From: JADJGC01 sp964617645
Lineage (GTDB): Bacteria > Zixibacteria > MSB-5A5 > CAIYYT01
Assembly (NCBI GenBank): GCA_964617645.1
Contig: CAZTYE010000006.1
Coordinates: 171,377 to 235,376, forward strand
DNA: 64,000 bases
Reading direction: 5' to 3'
In this document: in pieces, positions 34,761-43,900 of the stretch
How positions within the stretch are numbered: position 1 is the first letter of the stretch
How the letters are laid out: each line of letters starts with the position of its first letter
Program-made: the position numbers and the translations under genes
The notes under the pieces: model-generated
What the model was told of the DNA's origin: nothing
The model's input: the letters and a program-made list of their open reading frames with translations, nothing else
Databases searched by the model: none

Positions 34761-35250
34761 AGTCGCCTTCAATCGGTAGTTTGTGTTTCGACCACTGTGC
34801 CCAGCCCCCGAAGAAGATCTCTACGTTCTTGTAGCCATGCTCCTGTACCAGCAATCTCGCCAGGTACAGCGATGACTCGCACTCACTGCCGGAGCAATAG
34901 GTAACAATCTTGGCGTCGGTTGCCAGATTCGGAAGCACGGAGTCCTTGTATTCGTCGAAGTAATCGTAGGGTAAACTCAGCGCGCCAATGATGTGACCGG
35001 TCTGGTATTCTTCCGGTTCGCGCGCATCGATAAAAACGTAGTCCTTGGATGCATACCGATCAAAGGCCTCCGCCATCCGTAATACCGGCGGATCACCGGC
35101 TTCGTACGACAGCGACTGCCACGTCGAATCCGAGTCGGCGTTCGCGCTCGGCCAATTGCCGACCCACGGCACCTTGTTCGGATTGACCAGATTATTCAGC
35201 CCCCCAAACAGGGCGGCGACAATTACAATAATGACGATTCGCTTTATCAT
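34738..35250 (-). CDS. Membrane-anchored rhodanese-like protein
   Basis: 170 residues: an N-terminal anchor or signal (3-18, IVIIVIVAALFGG) and a rhodanese domain (about 57-165) with DAREPEEYQTGHIIGALSLP and the active-site loop YCSGSECESS, where Cys119 is the sulfur acceptor. The C-terminal GGWAQW is typical. Rhodaneses transfer sulfane sulfur to thiols or cyanide. Export to the periplasmic face is inferred from the N-terminus. It is co-transcribed with the DoxX-like gene. Confidence 0.9.
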   Translation of the reverse strand: MIKRIVIIVIVAALFGGLNNLVNPNKVPWVGNWPSANADSDSTWQSLSYEAGDPPVLRMAEAFDRYASKDYVFIDAREPEEYQTGHIIGALSLPYDYFDEYKDSVLPNLATDAKIVTYCSGSECESSLYLARLLVQEHGYKNVEIFFGGWAQWSKHKLPIEGDYGPQSGE

Positions 35251-35306
35251 TGCTTCTCAGTTGTGCGCCAACGATTCACCCAAAGTACCGGATTATACGT
35301 TTCGCC

Positions 35307-36002
35307 TCAGGCCTCGTTCCAACCCACGATCGCCGGAAACCTCCCCCGCGGGTCAAGCTCGCCTTTGATACGATTCGCGATCACTTCCGCTTTGGGCAAA
35401 TCCGTTGCGCGACGTACTTGGTCGGCCAGCTTTGCGACGCGCCGGGGCGTCGGCGCCAGATCCTTGCCGAAGGGGCCAGCCTGCCGCGGATAGATCCGCA
35501 GCGACGCCTCGACGATTATGCCCAGTGTGCCAAAACTGCCACAAAACAACTTGGGCAGATCATACCCCGCTACCGACTTGTACGTGATCGCGCCGCTCTT
35601 ACTGATCGTTCCATCGGCCAGCAACACTCTGACCGCTAACACCCAGCGCGATATAGCGAAGCAACCGCCTTCGGTAGCGAGTTGTCCTCTCGCAACCATT
35701 CCCCCGACCGTGCCGGTCTGCCCCTCCAGCAGGAATGGAAAACGAAGATTGTGGCGTTCAAGTACCGCGAACAGTTCAGTCAAGGGGGTTCCGGCCGCAC
35801 AAACGACATAAAAATCGTCCCGCTCCAATCGCATTACCGCATTCAACTCTTTGAGGGAAATCACACCCTTAGGGCGGTGGCCGGCGACCGCAATGGGCAC
35901 CAGAGATTCCGCACCTCGCGGAACTACTACTTCTTCAACGGGGCAGGCCAGCAAGCAGTCGATGAGCTCGGATTCAGATTTGGGCGTGCCGATCAATCGC
36001 AT
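35307..36002 (-). CDS. Short FAD-binding (PCMH-type) protein, GlcE-like
   Basis: 231 residues from ATG 36002, whose first 10 bases overlap the preceding gene. The sequence matches the FAD-binding type-4 domain of the glycolate oxidase/VAO superfamily: VVPRGAESLVPI, GQTGTVGGMVARGQ, then VRVLLADGTISKSG and CGSFGTLGIIVEASLRIYP. The cap/substrate domain is missing, so at 231 residues it is shorter than GlcE (about 350) and GlcD (about 500). It may be a subunit of a larger enzyme encoded elsewhere, or a reduced form; no glcD or glcF is near. Confidence 0.75.
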   Translation of the reverse strand: MRLIGTPKSESELIDCLLACPVEEVVVPRGAESLVPIAVAGHRPKGVISLKELNAVMRLERDDFYVVCAAGTPLTELFAVLERHNLRFPFLLEGQTGTVGGMVARGQLATEGGCFAISRWVLAVRVLLADGTISKSGAITYKSVAGYDLPKLFCGSFGTLGIIVEASLRIYPRQAGPFGKDLAPTPRRVAKLADQVRRATDLPKAEVIANRIKGELDPRGRFPAIVGWNEA

Positions 36003-36421
36003 CGGATGAGATTTTCCAGAAGTGTCAGGCTGATCAGATCCGTGCGCGTAACCATGTTTTCCCGCACGAAAACCGCTGTCGGTGAGCACGTCGGTGGCAG
36101 CCCGGGACGATTGATCAGAACTTTCACATAGAAGAAGCTCGGCGCCATATCCTTAAACCCGACTACTTTCTGCTCATGGTTCTTAACTGTCACTACCTGT
36201 TCTCGCGCCGTGGAAGTCGAAGTGAACAGCGTGTCGGTGGCGATACTGAGAATCACGGGGATATTCAACGTGTCCGGTAGTCGCCCGAATTCATCGACTA
36301 TCTTGAAGATCACCTCAAGATCGCCGACGCGCGCGGGCAACTCGTCATCCGCCTTGCGGCCGCAGCCGATCGCGATTCCGAGCAATAAGACTACCGTAGT
36401 TAGTGTTTTTCCAAGACCCAT
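35993..36421 (-). CDS. Small putative lipoprotein, unknown function
   Basis: 142 residues from ATG 36421 (GAGGAAAG upstream; the longer frame to 36484 lacks a signal). A hydrophobic signal ends in GIAIGC, a plausible lipobox with the lipidated Cys at about residue 21. The mature part is a small beta-rich domain (LEVIFKIVDEFGRLPDTLNIP) of no family I recognise. It overlaps the FAD-binding gene by 10 bases, which suggests joint expression. Confidence 0.6.
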   Translation of the reverse strand: MGLGKTLTTVVLLLGIAIGCGRKADDELPARVGDLEVIFKIVDEFGRLPDTLNIPVILSIATDTLFTSTSTAREQVVTVKNHEQKVVGFKDMAPSFFYVKVLINRPGLPPTCSPTAVFVRENMVTRTDLISLTLLENLIRCD

Positions 36422-36524
36422 CTTCCGCTTTCCTCTTCTTCTCAAACCCGCGGCCAATCTATTCGAGGACAAGACGCACAACAAGCCAATTAGTTGAATA
36501 GCGGGTTCGAACTGCGGCCGGGAT

Positions 36525-36567
36525 AAAATCAGATCGGGAGGCGAGCCTCGCTACTCGACCTCCCGAT
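36525..36567 (-). terminator. Terminator hairpin downstream of small ORF
   Basis: A 9-bp stem (36533-36541 with 36559-36567), extended by an inner CGAG/CTCG pairing, is followed on the minus strand by CTGATTTTA (T-run at complement 36525-36528). It lies 45 bases past the stop of the 38-codon frame at 36612-36728. Confidence 0.6.
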
Positions 36568-36611
36568 AGATTGCAACGTCACTGATCTGATGTAAGAACC
36601 AGAACAACGAA

Positions 36612-36728
36612 CTAACAACGATTCGTACTGTCCGAAGAAGGACGTTTGCGGACGGGCGCCGGCACCGGCCGGGGGAGCAAACCCAGCCTGATTCCGAGCT
36701 CGACGATCTTTTCCGTCAGTTTGCCCAT
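36612..36728 (-). CDS. Candidate 38-residue small protein between nnr and a terminator
   Basis: ATG at complement 36728 opens MGKLTEKIVELGIRLGLLPR, continuing with a Pro/Arg-rich tail and ending in Cys. The first 18 residues could form an amphipathic helix. GAGG lies about 12 bases upstream, a little far. A hairpin with a T-run follows, and the stretch 36422-36858 is otherwise empty. It resembles no family I know. It may equally be the 3' region of the nnr transcript. Confidence 0.3.
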   Translation of the reverse strand: MGKLTEKIVELGIRLGLLPRPVPAPVRKRPSSDSTNRC

Positions 36729-36858
36729 CGCAATCACAATCCTCACTTGTGTATATGACAATGTCGCCGAAAGGTTCCGGCAATCGACACTTCTCTACAT
36801 TGTTTGGGTTGACTCGAGGCGCGATGAACTGCGAAAGCAAAATCTAATTAGGATAAAA

Positions 36859-38409
36859 TCAATAGCGTTTGACCGTCAGCATCGCCGCAGGCAGCTTCGC
36901 GACGATGTCTGAAGCCGTCATACCGAATGTCCCCCATTCATCCCGAGCAAGATCGCCGGCTAAACCATGAACATAGGCCCCACAAACGGCTGCCGCCTCT
37001 GCAGCCATTCCGAAGCCCAGGAAAGCCGTGATCACGCCGGCCAGAACGTCTCCCGAACCGCCTGTCGCCATCCCGGCATTCCCGGTTGGGTTTATGTAGT
37101 TACGCCCATCCGGAGTCGCTATAATTGTGGGGGCGCCCTTGAGCAGAACCACCTTCTCGACTTCGATAGCTAGAGCCATCGCAGCTTCGAGACGGTTATC
37201 CTCGATTTCGGACACTTTCTTGCCAACGAGACGAGCGAACTCACCGGGATGAGGTGTTATCACCATTTCGGCCGGAGACAGTTTCAGCAATTCGGAGTGA
37301 GTGGAGAAAGCGTAAAGCCCGTCGGCGTCAAGAATTAGCCTGCCGTGGAAACTACCGACGAAACGTCGGACCAACTCCATCGTGTCACGATGACGTCCGA
37401 TTCCCGGCCCCAAACAAACTGAATCAGAGGTTTTGGCCATTTCCATCATCATTCCCAGCGATCGCATTGAGAGACAACGCTTTGGCCGCACTTCCGGTAA
37501 GGGCTTGGTCATCGCTTCCGTTAACTTCGCTTCAAGAATGTCGTTTAGACTGCTTGGGCACCCAACAGTTACCAGACCTGATCCTGCCCTTACGGCTGAA
37601 ATGGCTGCCAAAGTGGCCGCACCGGTCAATCCAACTGAACCTGCGAAAATCGAGACTTTACCAGCATCGCCTTTGTTGTCGGTCGGTCTCCGCTCTGGGA
37701 TCCAGCTGTCAGCCTCAGAAGATGTTACTACGTTATAATCGATTTTGGACACTTCGACACAGGCATCAGGGATACCGATATCGATCACTTCTATGTGGCC
37801 GCAATATGCCTTACCGGGGTAGAAGTACATTCCGGATTTCGGAAGTCCCAATGTCGCGGTCAGGAAGGCGCGAATGCATGATTCCGGTACTTCACCGGTA
37901 TCACAATTAAGACCTGAAGGCACATCGACCGCGATGATCGGAACCCCGGAGCGATTCAGTGCCGTGATTGCTCCGCCAATTTCGTCGTTGAGATTGTTGC
38001 CCGAGAATCCTGTACCAAGTATTGCGTCAACCAAGATGTCGGCGTCCTCAAGTCGTTCGGCGAGGGCCTCGCCTTTCACCTGTTCGACCGCAATTCCCAC
38101 TTCTTCTGCACGGCCGAGATTGGTGCGCGCATCGCCGGGTAGCGTTTCCCGACTTGCCAGCAGGAAGACACTGACCGGCGCGCCCCACCGCTTCAGGTAC
38201 CGCGCTACGACCAGACCGTCACCGCCGTTGTTGCCCTTCCCGCACACGATCGCGAATTTTGTCTGTACAAGATTTTCGCCGAATTGGGCGCGAATCAATT
38301 CGGCGATGCCGCGCCCGGCGTTTTCCATCAACGTTAGGCTTGGAATACCGAATTGCTCGATGGCGCGCTTGTCGATGTCGCGCATCTGTGCCGCAGTGAC
38401 TAACTTCAT
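36859..38409 (-). CDS. nnr: Bifunctional NAD(P)H-hydrate epimerase / ADP-dependent NAD(P)H-hydrate dehydratase
   Basis: 516 residues, the usual size of the fused repair enzyme. The N-terminal YjeF_N epimerase domain (1-215) has CGKGNNGGDGLVVARYL and AILGTGFSGN. The C-terminal dehydratase domain of the ribokinase-like fold (about 225-510) has ADGLYAFS, VITPHPGEFARL and the ATP/ADP-binding end NAGMATGGSGDVLAGVI. It converts damaged R/S NAD(P)H hydrates back to NAD(P)H in the cytoplasm. A single gene, probably transcribed alone. Confidence 0.95.
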   Translation of the reverse strand: MKLVTAAQMRDIDKRAIEQFGIPSLTLMENAGRGIAELIRAQFGENLVQTKFAIVCGKGNNGGDGLVVARYLKRWGAPVSVFLLASRETLPGDARTNLGRAEEVGIAVEQVKGEALAERLEDADILVDAILGTGFSGNNLNDEIGGAITALNRSGVPIIAVDVPSGLNCDTGEVPESCIRAFLTATLGLPKSGMYFYPGKAYCGHIEVIDIGIPDACVEVSKIDYNVVTSSEADSWIPERRPTDNKGDAGKVSIFAGSVGLTGAATLAAISAVRAGSGLVTVGCPSSLNDILEAKLTEAMTKPLPEVRPKRCLSMRSLGMMMEMAKTSDSVCLGPGIGRHRDTMELVRRFVGSFHGRLILDADGLYAFSTHSELLKLSPAEMVITPHPGEFARLVGKKVSEIEDNRLEAAMALAIEVEKVVLLKGAPTIIATPDGRNYINPTGNAGMATGGSGDVLAGVITAFLGFGMAAEAAAVCGAYVHGLAGDLARDEWGTFGMTASDIVAKLPAAMLTVKRY

Positions 38410-38478
38410 CTGTCACAATTATCGGCGTCTGTGGATTTATCGCAAGCGATTAGGCACGGACATAGTTGTGGCGGGGGT

Positions 38479-40584
38479 TTAATTACACTGACTGCACGGC
38501 GCCGGGCCGCCTTCAAAGATGTAATTAATCAGGATTATCACATCGATCAACGAGATATCCCCGCTGCAATTGCAGTCCGCGCGCGCTCCGGGGTTGGGCG
38601 GCGTCGGAATGGTATAGAGATAATTGACGAGCCAGACGGCGTCGGCAATCGAGATTGCCGCATTGTTATCGGCATCGCCGCAATGGTCGGGAAGCGGTGG
38701 AGCGCTCACTGTCATCACGATACTGAGCGAGTCCGCCTTGACGGGGTTATCCGAGTCCTGGCAGATGATCATGAAGTAATAGGTCGCCGGGTACGTCGGT
38801 GTGCCGCTGACCGATGCGGTCTCGCCGCCGGTGAAGGTCATACCAAAAGGCACATCGCCGCCGAAGAACGTCCAATTGTATGGCGCAGTGCCGCCGATCA
38901 CCGTGAACTGGTAATTGTAGGGCTGATTCAATGTCGCGACCGGCATGACATAATCCTGAATATGCATGCGACCGTCGCAAGCGTCACCGATGCCGTCATT
39001 ATTCTCATCAAACTGATCGAGATTGTCCACCAATGGACAATTGTCACAGGCGTCGCCCAAGCCGTCGTTATCGGAATCGACTTGATTCGGATTGTATTTG
39101 TTGCGGCAGTTGTCCGTCGCGCAACCGGTTGACACAACTCCCGGATCGCCAAAACCGTCGCCGTCGGAGTCGATACATTCATCGCACGCATCGCCAATCC
39201 CGTCGCTGTCAACGTCGCCCTGGTCATTGTTGGCCGCCAGCGGGCAATTGTCGCAGGCGTCGCCGCGATCGTCACCGTCGGCATTCGCCTGATTGTTAGC
39301 CAGCAGCGGGCAGTTGTCGGCAACATTGGCATAGCCGTCGTTGTCGATATCCGGATCGCAGCCGTCGCCGATCAGGTCGCCGTCGCTATCAAGTTGACAG
39401 GGATCGTAGCTACTCGGGCAGATATCTTCGATATCGGGGAAACCGTCTCCATCGGAATCGGGAAGCGACGCCACATTGCCGTTGGCGGTGTCCCGCCAGC
39501 GCAATATGAATAACCGCCCGTTCATGTTGGAGGCATATACATACCCGCCGGTCGAATGCGGAAACACGCCCCAACAGCCGTTGAAATTCGGTTGATTCGT
39601 CGGCCAGGTATCAAACGACGCGATCTCGCGCGGTTGCGACGGATCAGCCAGATCGACGACCTTGACGCCGGACTCGTAGTGCGACAGATAAAGCGTATCC
39701 CCCTCCAGGTGGGCATTGTGAACGAGCTGGTTCTCGCCGAGATAATGCCCGACCAACTGGATATTCTGTAGGTCTTCGATGTTCCAGATCTTGATCGTTT
39801 GATACGCCGTCTCTTCCGTCGTTACCACATGCCGTTTGTCGCGCGTTGGCCAGATATTGTGCAGGTAACCGCCAAAGGGGATTACAACGTGCGCAAGCTG
39901 CCGCGGTTCCGTCTTGATCGCCATGTCGTAGATCGTAAAGGATGCGGTAATTCCGTCGGCCGAGTACAACGTATCGTTGTGCGCGAAGATGTCGTGGATT
40001 CCCCCGCCGGGTCCGAAGCTGTGTACCCATGTCGGATTCTCCGGATTGGCAAGGCTGAGAACATGAATGGAGCGGTTGGCGGCGTTGTCGCCCTCGGCAT
40101 AAAGATAGCCCTTCACCGTATCGATCGAAATGTTGTGACTGGTAAACGATCCCGCCGGATGCACCGGAAACGCGCCCACGAACCGGACATGCGACGGCAG
40201 CGGCGAGAGGTCGATCACCATAATGCCGTTATTCGTTCCGACGCATTCGGAAACCGCATAGAGATAGTGCCGATAGGTTTTGAGATCGCGCCAATACGCG
40301 CCGCAGGAGTTATTGCTGGTCGGTCCGGCAACGATGGTTACGACCTGATTGGTGGTGACATTGACCACCGCGATACCGTTCTGCACGCCCATAAACGCGT
40401 AATGCGTGCAATCCTCGGGGTCCACCCAACCCCAGCAGTCGGTGCCACCATTGGCCGCAAACTGAAAAGTATTGATACTGTCCAACTCGATCGCGGCCGC
40501 AAGCCGGTTCGACTGCAGTGCGGTGAGAATTAGAACGATGGCGAAAGCAAATCGCCGAACAATCACGGACCAACGGTTCTTCAT
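38479..40584 (-). CDS. Exported choice-of-anchor B protein with TSP3 repeats and dockerin
   Basis: 701 residues. The signal peptide is about 1-30. Residues 32-375 are a beta-propeller of the LVIVD/choice-of-anchor B kind (IHDIFAHNDTLYSADG, LVHNAHLEGDTLYLSHYESG). Thrombospondin type 3 calcium repeats follow (about 385-545, DSDGDGFPDIEDICP), then an Ig-like domain (about 550-630) and a duplicated dockerin (about 635-698). The second dockerin loop is slightly degenerate (CNCSGDISLIDVIILIN). Choice-of-anchor B proteins are secreted or surface proteins of unknown function. A single gene with a 172-base upstream space holding no clear promoter. Confidence 0.88.
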   Translation of the reverse strand: MKNRWSVIVRRFAFAIVLILTALQSNRLAAAIELDSINTFQFAANGGTDCWGWVDPEDCTHYAFMGVQNGIAVVNVTTNQVVTIVAGPTSNNSCGAYWRDLKTYRHYLYAVSECVGTNNGIMVIDLSPLPSHVRFVGAFPVHPAGSFTSHNISIDTVKGYLYAEGDNAANRSIHVLSLANPENPTWVHSFGPGGGIHDIFAHNDTLYSADGITASFTIYDMAIKTEPRQLAHVVIPFGGYLHNIWPTRDKRHVVTTEETAYQTIKIWNIEDLQNIQLVGHYLGENQLVHNAHLEGDTLYLSHYESGVKVVDLADPSQPREIASFDTWPTNQPNFNGCWGVFPHSTGGYVYASNMNGRLFILRWRDTANGNVASLPDSDGDGFPDIEDICPSSYDPCQLDSDGDLIGDGCDPDIDNDGYANVADNCPLLANNQANADGDDRGDACDNCPLAANNDQGDVDSDGIGDACDECIDSDGDGFGDPGVVSTGCATDNCRNKYNPNQVDSDNDGLGDACDNCPLVDNLDQFDENNDGIGDACDGRMHIQDYVMPVATLNQPYNYQFTVIGGTAPYNWTFFGGDVPFGMTFTGGETASVSGTPTYPATYYFMIICQDSDNPVKADSLSIVMTVSAPPLPDHCGDADNNAAISIADAVWLVNYLYTIPTPPNPGARADCNCSGDISLIDVIILINYIFEGGPAPCSQCN

Positions 40585-40756
40585 ACCACTCCGACTTAGC
40601 GATTGATGGACAATATATCTCTACGAAGGTGATAACGTGCAAGCCCGATCACGGTTCAAATTTTTTCGCCAAGTCGCAAGTCTTGAACGTCGGCCCGGTG
40701 CCCCGACATCTTTGATTGCAAGCTTGGGCTTGGGAATAGGCGCGTCGACGCTCGGC

Positions 40757-42196
40757 TCAGTCCGCGCTTGCCGCCCGTCGCGCGGCAGGCCGGGTAACGA
40801 GGCTGACAAAGATCACCAATGCCAGCGCGACGAAAAAGGCCGGCGCCAACTCGTACAGCCGGTCGGAAAGTTTGAGCACCGATTTCCAGAGGATCACTAT
40901 TAGAGTCCCGGAAATCATTCCGGCCAGCACGCCCCACTTTGTCGTTCGCTTCCACCACAGCGTCAACAGCAATCCGGGCCCGAAACTCGCCGCGAGTCCG
41001 GCCCAAGCGTAAAGCACAAATCCGTAGACGGTGTCTTCCGCCGTGAACGCCAGCAAATAGGCGATTCCGCCGATAACGATCGTCGCAATCCGTGACAGCC
41101 AAACGAGCTGCCTCTGCGATGCTCGACGATTCAGCATGCGATGGTAAACGTCTTCGGCCACCGCCGAGGTTGACACCAAGAGCTGACTATCGGCGGTGGA
41201 CATCATCGCGGCGATGGCGCCCGAAATAAAGATCCCCGCCAGCCACGCCGGAATCAATTCGCGCACCATGTGCGGCATGATTTGTTCCGCGTCCGACAGC
41301 CCGGAACTATAGAGTGCGAGTCCCAAGACGCCAATCAGCACCGCGCCCCAGAACGCGAGAATCGACCAAACAACGGCGATCAGTGATCCGCGTTTAAGAT
41401 CGTGCGCGGAACGAATCGCCATGAAGCGCACGACCAGATGCGGTTGTCCCATGTAACCGAGTCCGATCGCCAGTCCGCCAATAATCGTCGCCCACATTGC
41501 GGCGCCGGTCTTGCCCTCGGTGACCGTCAATAGCGATGGATTGACGCTGTTGACCTTGTCGATGAACGCGCCGAACCCGCCCAATTCGATCACAGAAACC
41601 ACGGGCAGAATTACCAAAGTCGCGACCATCAGCAGCCCCTGAAACAGATCGGTCCACGCCACCGCGAAGAAGCCGCCCATTACCGTGTAGAAGATAATAA
41701 TCGCGCCGCCGATGATCATGCCCCAGATCGGATCGATTCCGAAAGTCACATTGAAAACTTTGCCGGCGCCGATAAGTTGCGCGGCAACATACATCGTGAA
41801 AAAGATCAGGATAATTATCGTCGAGACGACCCGGATCAGCCTGCTGTCGTCGCCGAGTCTGCTTTCGAGAAAATCGGGAAGCGTGATCGCGCCCAATTGC
41901 TCCGACTGCGCGCGCAAGCGGTGGGCGATAAACGCCCAGGAAAAGAGAATGCCGAACGTGCAGCCGATCGCCGGCCACAGCGCCGCGAATCCCGAGGCCC
42001 AGGCAACACCCGGCAATCCCACCAGCAACCACGCGGATTCGCCCGAAGCGCGCTCCGAAATCGCAACCACCCACGGGCCAAGTTTGCGTCCGGCAATCAG
42101 GAAATCGTCGAGCGTTTTGGTCAGCCGCACGGTAGCGAAACCGACGAGCAAAACAACGATCAGGTAGATGATGAATCCAACCCAGGCCGGATCCAT
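40757..42196 (-). CDS. Sodium:solute symporter (SSS family), PutP-like
   Basis: 479 residues with about 13 membrane helices. SSS signatures are present: SERASGESAWLLVGLPG, the GGFFAVAWTDLFQGLLM segment, GLGYMGQPHLVVRFMA and the sodium-site helix IFISGAIAAMMSTADSQLLV. These match sodium/proline symporters most closely, but the substrate cannot be fixed from sequence alone. It is coupled to a 31-codon membrane peptide whose TGA lies 2 bases before this ATG. Confidence 0.9.
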   Translation of the reverse strand: MDPAWVGFIIYLIVVLLVGFATVRLTKTLDDFLIAGRKLGPWVVAISERASGESAWLLVGLPGVAWASGFAALWPAIGCTFGILFSWAFIAHRLRAQSEQLGAITLPDFLESRLGDDSRLIRVVSTIIILIFFTMYVAAQLIGAGKVFNVTFGIDPIWGMIIGGAIIIFYTVMGGFFAVAWTDLFQGLLMVATLVILPVVSVIELGGFGAFIDKVNSVNPSLLTVTEGKTGAAMWATIIGGLAIGLGYMGQPHLVVRFMAIRSAHDLKRGSLIAVVWSILAFWGAVLIGVLGLALYSSGLSDAEQIMPHMVRELIPAWLAGIFISGAIAAMMSTADSQLLVSTSAVAEDVYHRMLNRRASQRQLVWLSRIATIVIGGIAYLLAFTAEDTVYGFVLYAWAGLAASFGPGLLLTLWWKRTTKWGVLAGMISGTLIVILWKSVLKLSDRLYELAPAFFVALALVIFVSLVTRPAARRAASAD

Positions 42197-42198
42197 GC

Positions 42199-42294
42199 TC
42201 AGTTGTCCTTCTCTTTCCGGCGATAATGAATAAACTCAAGCAACAGCAAGATTAGCGGCGGGGCGATGAGCCAGAACCAGGTCCAGAACGGCAT
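42199..42294 (-). CDS. 31-residue membrane peptide translationally coupled to the symporter
   Basis: ATG at complement 42294 opens MPFWTWFWLIAPPLILLLLE, followed by FIHYRR and a charged Lys/Asp tail. It is one membrane helix with a basic, probably cytoplasmic, C-terminus. GGGGA lies 7 bases upstream, and the stop codon is separated from the symporter ATG by two bases (TGAGCATG). Small hydrophobic proteins are commonly encoded beside SSS symporters, so a regulatory or assembly subunit is likely but unproven. Confidence 0.65.
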   Translation of the reverse strand: MPFWTWFWLIAPPLILLLLEFIHYRRKEKDN

Positions 42295-42381
42295 CAGATA
42301 ATCCCCATACTCGATTAAGTGTTGGCGGGAAATTAGAGCGGACAATTACGGTGATCAACAACAATTCACGGCGAGAACGCT

Positions 42382-43869
42382 TCAATACTTGAATTCGATC
42401 TCGATCCGGCGATTGGCTTCCCGGCCGTTTCGGGTGCGATTCGACGCCAGCGGATCGGCTTCGCCGCGGCCAATCGACAATACCCGGTCTTGCGGCACAC
42501 CTTGCGTAATCAGGTATTGCTTAACGGCGTCGGCGCGCTTTTGCGACAGCGCTATATTGGCATCGGCCGGACCGACATTGTCTGTGAAGCCTTTAACGGT
42601 TGCGGAAACATCGGAGAATGCTTTCAGCAAGACAGCAATCGAATCGAGGGCAGCGGTTTTGTCGCGACGCAGTTTCGACTCGCCGGAGTTAAATAGGCTG
42701 TAGTACAAGCGGCGCACGAAGATCTGCGTACGGTCCGGACAGCCGCGCTCATCAACCGGATAGATCTTCGGCGTGTCGGGGCAGAGATCGAGATCGTTGC
42801 CGACACCGTCGCCGTCCATATCAAAAACGCAACCGGTCGAGTCCACCGTGACGTTCTCGCCGGTGTACGGACAACGGTCACGATAGTCGGGTATGCCGTC
42901 GAAATCCGAGTCCGGCACACAGCCGGTGCCGTCGACGAATCGGGACTCCTCGGCTGCGGTCAACGGGCATTCGTCAAGGCCGTCAAACACGCCGTCGTTG
43001 TCGCCATCGAGCTGACAACCGCGCACGTCGACTTTGGCGCCAGCCGGTGTGCTGGGGCATTGATCAGTATCGTCCGCGATTCCGTCCAGATCGCTGTCGG
43101 TTACCGGCGGCGGATTTGCCGGATCAGAAATCTTCACCTCGTCACGTAGCTTGCCACCGTTTTGCGTTTCGTCCTGATCCCCGATGATCTCGGGCCGCGA
43201 CTTCTTCTTTACATCCCCGAAACTAATCGCCAAGCCGGCGGAAAATTGCAGCAATGCCCGCGACCTCGAGTTCTCTACCCAGTCGGCAAAATCGGCATTG
43301 AGTCCGGTTAGATGAGAGAACTCGGCCGCCGCCGACAGCGCAATACGTTTACCCAATGACTTCTCGACGCCCAGCGCGACGCCGAGCGCCATTTCAGCAG
43401 CGCTGAAATCCGTCACGATCCCGTTACCGTCGACAACGCTGACCGTCTCGTTACCGGGCCGGCGTTTGACTTTCCAAATCAACATTTCGATTCGCGGTTG
43501 GATGAATGGCGCCGCGCCTTGACGCGGCTGAAGATAGAACTTCGGCGCCAGTGAAACTCCGACCATCGACAATCGCCGGTTGGCGCGCTCGTTGTTGATC
43601 TTGAGCAGTGAGGCGTTGATTGAGTCGTTGTCGATTTGGGCAAAACGAACACCAAGCGCCAGCGCCGTCTGCGGCTTGATCCAATATTGAAGCTCGCCGC
43701 CGACAATCGGCGCAAACAGCCATATCTGCGCCGAGTCATTCAGCGCCGGTTGAACACCGCCGAAATGCAGTTGCAGCGAGAACCTGCCGGCGTCGCCGCG
43801 CGCGACTGGCGCCACGACAGCAGAGATGAGACTCGAAGTGACGAGAAGTACCACCAACCAACGCCGCAT
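42382..43869 (-). CDS. OmpA-family outer-membrane protein with TSP3 repeats
   Basis: 495 residues: a signal peptide (1-25), an N-terminal barrel-like domain (about 28-225), thrombospondin type 3 repeats (about 255-375, DSDLDGIADDTDQCP) and an OmpA C-terminal peptidoglycan-binding domain (about 390-495). The last has the conserved FTDNVG, the LSQKRADAVKQYL helix, and NRRIEI with the diaminopimelate-binding Arg. It probably links the outer membrane to the cell wall. It is the last gene of the run that starts with the diguanylate cyclase, 31 bases after the SpoIID-type gene. Confidence 0.9.
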   Translation of the reverse strand: MRRWLVVLLVTSSLISAVVAPVARGDAGRFSLQLHFGGVQPALNDSAQIWLFAPIVGGELQYWIKPQTALALGVRFAQIDNDSINASLLKINNERANRRLSMVGVSLAPKFYLQPRQGAAPFIQPRIEMLIWKVKRRPGNETVSVVDGNGIVTDFSAAEMALGVALGVEKSLGKRIALSAAAEFSHLTGLNADFADWVENSRSRALLQFSAGLAISFGDVKKKSRPEIIGDQDETQNGGKLRDEVKISDPANPPPVTDSDLDGIADDTDQCPSTPAGAKVDVRGCQLDGDNDGVFDGLDECPLTAAEESRFVDGTGCVPDSDFDGIPDYRDRCPYTGENVTVDSTGCVFDMDGDGVGNDLDLCPDTPKIYPVDERGCPDRTQIFVRRLYYSLFNSGESKLRRDKTAALDSIAVLLKAFSDVSATVKGFTDNVGPADANIALSQKRADAVKQYLITQGVPQDRVLSIGRGEADPLASNRTRNGREANRRIEIEFKY

Positions 43870-43900
43870 GGCGATATCTATAGGAGTTCAAACGCGGCGC

